A stretch of 22,622 bases of DNA from JBBILU01 sp037444775. GTDB taxonomy: Bacteria > Patescibacteriota > Gracilibacteria > BD1-5 > UBA6164. Position numbers and translations under genes: made by a program. Where the stretch lies: NCBI GenBank assembly GCA_037444775.1, contig JBBILU010000019.1, positions 1-22,622 on the forward strand. Direction: 5' to 3'. The notes beneath the pieces are model-generated. The model saw only the letters and a program-made list of their open reading frames with translations, made no database searches and was not told where the DNA came from. Below, piece by piece: positions 16,839 through 22,622 of this stretch; positions within the stretch are counted from its first letter, which is position 1, and each line of letters opens with the position of its first letter.

Positions 16839-19148
16839 TTATTTAACTCATTTTTTTGGAATTTCATAATACTCAAGCAAATATTTAGAAATATTTGCAA
16901 AAGTATAAGCACTTGTTTCTCAACCATAAACACTTGTTCTTGGTCTACTAAACCAAACATTTACAACAAATTTTGGATCTTCAGCTGGTCAAAATCAAGC
17001 AAAAGATCAGTTTGTTGCTCAAATTCAATTTTCATATCATCATTTATAAGCTATTTGACTTGTTCAAGTTTTTCATCAAACTAAATATCATTCAACCTTT
17101 CAAGTTTTTGCTACTCAATTTTCTATAGAATCAACAAGTAATTTCCTGATTGTTTCTGAAGTCGACTCTTTTATGGCTCTACGAATTATTTCTTTTTGAT
17201 ATTTTATAACTTTTCAATCAGAAAATTCTATTCTATCAATAATATATGGTCTCAAAACTAAACCTCAATTCACCAAAGTTGCATAAGCTGATGTCATTTG
17301 CAATTGAGTTACTGAAATTCAAAGTCAATAAGAAGATGTATAAAGTTTTGACCTTGGCCATTTTTCATAACTATCCAAAGGAACAGAAATTTCTCATTGT
17401 AATGAAATATCTGTTTTTGAACCAAATCAAAAATCTACTAAATAATTATAAAACAGAGCTTTTCACATTCTATCTGCAATTCTTCACATTCAAACATTAC
17501 AAGAAAAGTTCAAAGCATGAGCAAAAGTATTAGTTCAAAGACAAGCTCTTGAAACATTTTTAATAGTGTAATCTCAAACTTTTAATTCTCATCTATCTTG
17601 ATAAAATTCATAAGGTTCTATTTCTCAAGAATCAATTCAAGCTGCAACAGTAACTGTCTTCATAATAGACCCTGGTTCATAAATATCTGTTATTGATGAA
17701 CTATTATAAACTTCTGGTCAAAATTCATTTTTGAAAATATATTTTGTTAAAGCATAAATTCCTAACTCTTCCCTTTCTGCTGGTCTTAAAAGAATTTTTT
17801 TATTATCAAAAATAAATTCTTTTCATTTAATAGAATCTTCTACAAAAACAGATTTTCAAAGCAAATCATTAGCAGGGTTTGGATATTCTCTATAATTAAC
17901 TTTTTTTAATTCATAAACATCTCAAGGATTATTCGGGTCATAATTTGGATAAGTTGCCATTGCAATAATTCTTCCAGTATTTGGATCCATAACAATTACA
18001 CTTCATTTATTTGATTTAGAAGATTTTACTCATTCCTCAAGAATTTTCTCTACATTTCTTTGAACATTCCTATCAATTGTTGAATAAATCATTGCTCATT
18101 CTCAATCTAATTCAGAATTATTTCAAAGATTTATTGGTTCTATGGTTCTTCACATTACATCTTTTCTTGAAACCATTTGCCCATCTTGTCATTTCAAAAT
18201 ATCATTAAAAAAACCTTCAATTCAATAATGTCAAACCGAGTTATTATCAACAAAACCAAGAACCTGAGAAGCTATTCTTCATTCTGGATAATATCTATGT
18301 GAATTTGGTGTAAGAATTATAAATTTTGAAATTGCTTTGGAACTATCCAAAACTCATTTATGAATCGCATCTCTTTCTTCTTTTATATAATTTTGAACAT
18401 AAGAAGATGAATCTATTGATAATTTTGACCAAATACGTAAATATTTTAATTCCCTTTTTCTCAAAATATATTCTGTATCTTCTTCATTAAATCAGATTAG
18501 TTGCGAAATTTTCTTTGCCACATCTTTGGGATCTGTGATTTCTTCTGGATTTGCATAAACTGCAATATCTGTTACATAAATTCAAGGAATCTGCATTTGA
18601 GAAATTTGTGATAATTTCGCTTTATCTCAAAAATCAGTTAGTAAAACACTTGTAACTTTTTTTTGACTAAGTTTTTTTGTTAAATCAGACAAAATCAAAT
18701 CTTTTATATATTTTTCTTCAAATTGAAAATCTTCTATATCAATTTTTTTCAAAAACTTCAAAATATTATCTTTACATTCTTGTTCTAGTTTACCAACACA
18801 AGCTTCAATAAAAACAATATCTCTAAGAAAAATGGATAATTTTACCTTGTCTCAAGACATTGTTGGATCTATTGCCAAATCATTCAAATTAACACTTGTT
18901 GCATAAATAGTTCAACTTCAAGTTGAAGAATATATTGCTCATCTATTAACTGGAACTTTTATTTCACCGATTTGTTGTTTATCTGCTAATTTTTTATAAA
19001 AATCATGATCTTTAATTGTATAAGAAAAAAGTGAAGAAAGTGTTATTATAAACCAAAACACAAAAAATCCAAAAACGAAATAATGTCTTGGATAATTATC
19101 AAAAAGTTTGAAATATTTGTTTATTAAATTTGTTTTTTTGCTAAACAT
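16839..19148 (-). CDS. Penicillin-binding protein, FtsI/PBP2 type peptidoglycan transpeptidase
   Basis: The 769 residues comprise a short cytoplasmic tail, one membrane helix (about 25-48), a large dimerisation region and a transpeptidase domain. The active-site motifs are all present: SIMK (S494 to K497), SCN (S549 to N551) and KTGTSQ (K693). Supporting motifs are VMDPNTGRIIAMATYPNYDP before the active site and YEPGSIMKTVT around it. The enzyme cross-links peptide stems of peptidoglycan outside the membrane and is the target of beta-lactams. It is longer than typical FtsI (about 580-600), mainly because of a region at about residues 90-300 before the conserved RYYPEGRIASQVLGFVD. The G of KTG and many others are UGA. 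No PASTA domain is seen. Whether it acts in division or elongation cannot be settled here. Confidence 0.92.
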
Positions 19149-19251
19149 AAATAAGAAATTTTATACAAAAAATAATTTTTTAAAATCTCTCTTGATAATA
19201 AACAAAATTGCACTAAAAGCAATAAAAATAAACTGATTTTTTAAGAAAATA

Positions 19252-20766
19252 TTATTTTACTTTTTCTTTGTTTTTTAAAGACCACACTAGAAATCAAATT
19301 ATAACAAAACCAAAAACTATAAAAAATCCAGCATAACCAGAAATTCAAAGAATTATAGATCAAAATAAAAGTCAAAAAACATTTGCCATATTTTGTAAAA
19401 TTTTCATAGGAGCAGCTGAAGCATTGGAATCAATTTCTTTTAACTTCTTTTTTTCTGCAGAAATTTTATTATAAGATTCTAAAAAAACAGCAACAGATAA
19501 ACTCATACTTATAGCATATCAAATACTATTAAATAAAGCTAAAATCATAAGTAATATTACATTATTTGAAGAAGCAAAAATTCACATAAAAATAAGAGAA
19601 ATTCAAGAAATCAATAATCAAATATTTGCAATAAAATAAATTCAAATTTTATCAGCTAATTTACTAAAAAATCCTTGTAATCAAAAAGCAGGAATTGCTA
19701 TTAATCAAAGTAAAATATATGAAAATCAAGGTTTTAAATCATTTAAAAAATCTATCAAAAAAGTTGATGCAAATGTATCCCAAAAACCAAAAATCAAAAC
19801 CATAGAAAAGGACCAATAAATTATCAAACTCGAATTTTTAGCATATTTCAAAGTTTCATAAATGTCAATAAAACTTTCTCTTGTTTTTTGTACTAATTCT
19901 GATGGAGAAATCATATTTTTTCTTAATTCCATAGGTTTCAAAAAAATATATTTTGTTCCTGCTAAAACATTTTTTAGTTCTATATTTGAAACAACATTAA
20001 AAGCATTTTCTTTAACTTTTCATAATCAATCTTTATTTAAATAAACTTTGAACTTTGAAACATCTTTTAAATTAATAGTTTTATCTTTATTATCAAAAAA
20101 TTTATATGCTAAAACAAAAATAGCAACTATTATAAATAATATATAAATAACCACAAATTCAGGTTTAAAAGACAAAATCAATCAAGATATTATTAGTCAA
20201 AATAAAGATCAAACACCAGCAAGTAAATTATTTTTTGCAATAATTTCTTTGTATTGATTTGGACTAGCATTATTCATCACATAAGAAATAGTTGTAATAT
20301 CATTTATTTCTTTACTAAATCAATAACATATAGAAGCAAAAAGCATTAATATTAAGTTCAAAGCATCTGTTAAAAAGAAATTTAAAGTTTTTCAAATTAT
20401 TCAATTATCATTTGGTCATAATTCCGCAATAAATCCAGTTACCTCAAAGATAAAATTACCAAAAATTAACATTGCAATTATTTGAGCAAAAACTCAAAGC
20501 ATTAACAAAGTTTTTGACTTCATATAATATTGTAATATTCAAATCGGAACATCAAGCAAAAATGAAAATAAATTTCAAAGTCCCAAAAAAACTCAAACTA
20601 AAGCAACAGATCAAAGACTCAAAGTAAAAAAGAAAACTGTTGTAAAGTGAAAAAGCATAGTTATAAAACTAAGCAAAAAAACAGTTAAATAAAGATTTCT
20701 TTTTCTAACATCATCAAGTCATAAAGATACACTCACAAAAGTACTCTGATTCTCCTTTATATCCAT
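19252..20766 (-). CDS. Major facilitator superfamily-type transporter
   Basis: The 504-residue protein has about 12 hydrophobic segments in two halves, separated by a charged cytoplasmic loop of about 90 residues (KFFDNKDKTINLKDVSKF... to ...FIDIYETLKYAKNSS). The first half carries LFSFLLDVPIGILQYYMKSK, at the site of the MFS loop 2-3 motif, and the second half GFFSKLADKIG at the equivalent loop 8-9, which supports an MFS fold. No substrate can be named. The start ATG is 41 bases from the promoter at 20807-20835. The gene lies 103 bases before the PBP gene in the same direction and could be co-transcribed with it; no convincing terminator separates them. Confidence 0.8.
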
Positions 20767-20806
20767 TTCTGAAAATTAATTAAATTATAAAACTTTTACA
20801 AAAAAC

Positions 20807-20835
20807 ATTTTAACATTTTTTCATTTTTTTTGCAA
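20807..20835 (-). promoter_or_regulatory. Promoter of the MFS transporter gene
   Basis: Minus-strand TTGCAA (20830-20835), 17-base spacer, TAAAAT (20807-20812), 40 bases before the ATG and immediately after the stop of the surface protein gene. Confidence 0.55.
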
Positions 20836-20839
20836 AAAA

Positions 20840-22622
20840 TTATTTTATAATTTTTGATAAAACTTTTACAACTTCTTCTCTCGAAATAGAATCATTTGGT
20901 CTAAAAAGTAATTTTCAATCTATTAATTGTCAATTAATAATTCCATTTTCTTTTGCTGTTTCTACATACTTTCTCATCCAATCTACATTAACATCAGCAA
21001 ATTTTGTATCTAATTTTTTTATTTCAAGTCTTGAAGCTAGAATAATTATTTTCAAAGCTTCTATTCTAGAAATAGCTTTATTTGGTTCAAATTTTTCTTT
21101 ATTTCAATTTATTATTCATTCAGACAAAGCTTTTGAAACAACTTTTTCTTGCCAAGAACCTTTAGAAATATCAGTAAACTTTAGATTAGAAATATTTACA
21201 TTTGAATAATCTTTATTAACAGATTTTAATACCATCCTCAAAAATTCTGATCTAGTTACAACTCATTTTGGATCAAATTTTTCTCACTTTTCATCTTTCC
21301 AACTTATTATGTTTAAAGATTGTAATTTTGCGATATAATCTTTTGCAAAGCTATTATCTATATCTTTGAAAGATGGTTTTAATTCAATATTTACATCTTT
21401 TATAGTTTCAATATTTTTAGAATCTGTTTTTTCTGATTTATCTTTTGTATTTGAAGAAACAAAAGGTCTTGAAACAGTTGATAAGTTTCATTTAAAATTA
21501 GAATAAGAGCCACGACTTCATCATCAATCATCAGAAGAATAGCTTATATAAGGCTGAATAATAACTGTTCTAATAATTTGTTCTGCTTTATTTCCAGAAG
21601 AATCTGTATAGTTATAAGTCAAATTATAAGTTCAAGCAATATTTGTATTTACACTTCAACTTGCTGTTATACTTCAAGTTCAAATTTGTAAATTTGAAGC
21701 AGTTCCATTTCAAACTGTTATATCTCATACATCAAATCCAGTTACTGCTTCACTAAAAGTAGCTGTTACTGAAAAAGGAATATTTTTAGTTGGAGAACTT
21801 TCACTTGTTGACAAAACAACTGTTGGAGAAGTTGCATCAATAATAAAACTAGGAATACTTAAACTAGTTGAAACATTATTTGCAAAATCTGTTACTGTGA
21901 TACTACAATTATTATGAACTCCTGAACTCAAATCATTAAATGTTATAGTATTTCCACTTCAAGAAACTGCCCCCGTACTAGAACTTGAACAATTTCAAGA
22001 AAAATTTATAGTTCAAGTTTCACTTGAATAAAAAGTATAATCTGGAGTTGTATCATTAGTGAGTGTAGAAACTGGAGTTACAGTTGTTAATACTGGTTTT
22101 ATTCAATCAGTTGGAGTAATTTGAGCTGTTACCATCATATTTCCAGCCCAGTCATTCAATCATCCTGCAGTCCAAGAACTATTATAATAAATTATCGGAG
22201 TTTCTGCTGTTCAAATAGGATTAAGAAGTGCAAATAAAATTTTATTTGTTGTAAAACCAGTTCATCAAGTATTAAGATTATAATTAGAAGAATTTGAACC
22301 AACTCAAAAATCCACCTTACTTGCATTATCTAAAGGTTCACTAAAATTTACTTCAATATGAGTAGTATCTTTTGTAATAGAACTCACAAAAATTGGTGCA
22401 GTTATGTCAACAGTTATAGATAAAGCTGTTGATGCAGAAGAAGTATTTCAGTATGAGTCAATAACTTTAGCAGTAATTGAATGAACTCATTCTGTAAGAG
22501 AAATATCTTTTGAAAAAAGTCTCCTTTAGTGATAGTTAAAGAAGACTGGGAAAGTGAAATAGAAAATTGAGAGATAAAAATAGAACTTTTGGAAAAATAT
22601 GCTGGAGCTTATGATGTTTCAA
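20840..22622 (-). CDS. S-layer-homology surface protein with Ig-like domains, C-terminal part (5' end outside window, frameshifted)
   Basis: From 22525 to the stop at 20840-20842 one frame is open, giving about 560 residues. In order they hold at least two to three Ig-like domains (for example PTVVLSTSESS...FSEAVTGFDVGDITVGNGT, about 21590-21840), a Gly/Ser and charged linker (about 21380-21560), and three SLH motifs (SFKDIDNSFAKDYIAKLQ, about 21225-21375; KFTDISKGSWQEKVVSKA, about 21040-21185; KFADVNVDWMRKYVETA, 20843-21010). SLH triplets bind cell-wall polymers, so this is a wall-bound surface or adhesion protein. Upstream of 22525 the frame has a TAA (22526-22528), but the neighbouring frame continues the same Ig-like pattern (SLSQSSLTITKGDF), then itself meets TAA at 22609-22611. 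An indel in the A6 run at 22513-22518 would rejoin the two frames. Confidence 0.85.

Noticed and set aside
17246..17533. A 95-residue plus-strand ORF opposite the PBP gene
   Set aside because: Antisense shadow inside the transpeptidase domain, covering the SxN motif region; no independent support.
1..22622. tRNA or rRNA genes, CRISPR arrays, IS elements
   Set aside because: I found no cloverleaf-like sequence, no regularly spaced repeats of CRISPR type and no transposase or flanking inverted repeats in the gaps, all of which are under 300 bases.

Overview
The window comes from a bacterium that reads UGA as glycine (translation table 25). It is therefore most likely a Candidate Phyla Radiation lineage, Absconditabacteria (SR1) or Gracilibacteria. 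Read with the standard code, almost every gene breaks into short pieces; read with UGA = Gly, nearly all of the 22.6 kb becomes long, tightly packed genes. The proof lies in conserved proteins: ribosomal protein S15, lipoprotein signal peptidase, GatB, a full-length Rel protein and a penicillin-binding protein all have UGA exactly where family glycines belong (for example the KTG motif of the PBP and GxGN of LspA). The DNA is very AT-rich. Shine-Dalgarno sequences are weak or absent, but several good -35/-10 promoters lie 30-40 nt before start codons. A further recoding hint is that one of only two CGG codons in the window falls at an invariant Trp of Rel.

Layout. 1-5365 (minus strand): an envelope protein with a PKD-like domain, then dinD, then a family 2 glycosyltransferase, apparently one operon ending at a hairpin; beyond it is the start of a Type IIG restriction-modification enzyme that runs off the window. 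5496-8339 (plus): an unrecognised 947-residue protein whose C-terminal part resembles a RelA/SpoT nucleotidyltransferase domain; it meets a small broken ORF tail to tail inside a 17-bp hairpin. 8625-9798 (minus): an archaeal-type lumazine synthase followed by an FNR-type flavin reductase, with two hairpin terminators between them. 10023-10728 (plus): a short ribosome hibernation factor and rpsO. 10878-11066: a frameshifted remnant that may be a RelE-type toxin. 11092-15167 (plus): lspA, a multi-spanning membrane protein, an AMMECR1-domain protein and, from its own promoter, bifunctional rel. 15327-22622 (minus): gatB, an FtsI-type PBP, an MFS transporter and the C-terminal part of an S-layer-homology surface protein, which is frameshifted near the window edge.

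How the genes relate: most of the window serves core functions (translation, envelope growth, lipoprotein processing, stringent response). The accessory interest is concentrated in 1-8.6 kb (R-M, dinD, the large Rel-like protein and a broken small ORF next to it). Gene boundaries below were read by hand with UGA = Gly; every listed CDS has a length that is a multiple of three and ends at TAA or TAG, apart from the two cut by the window edges.
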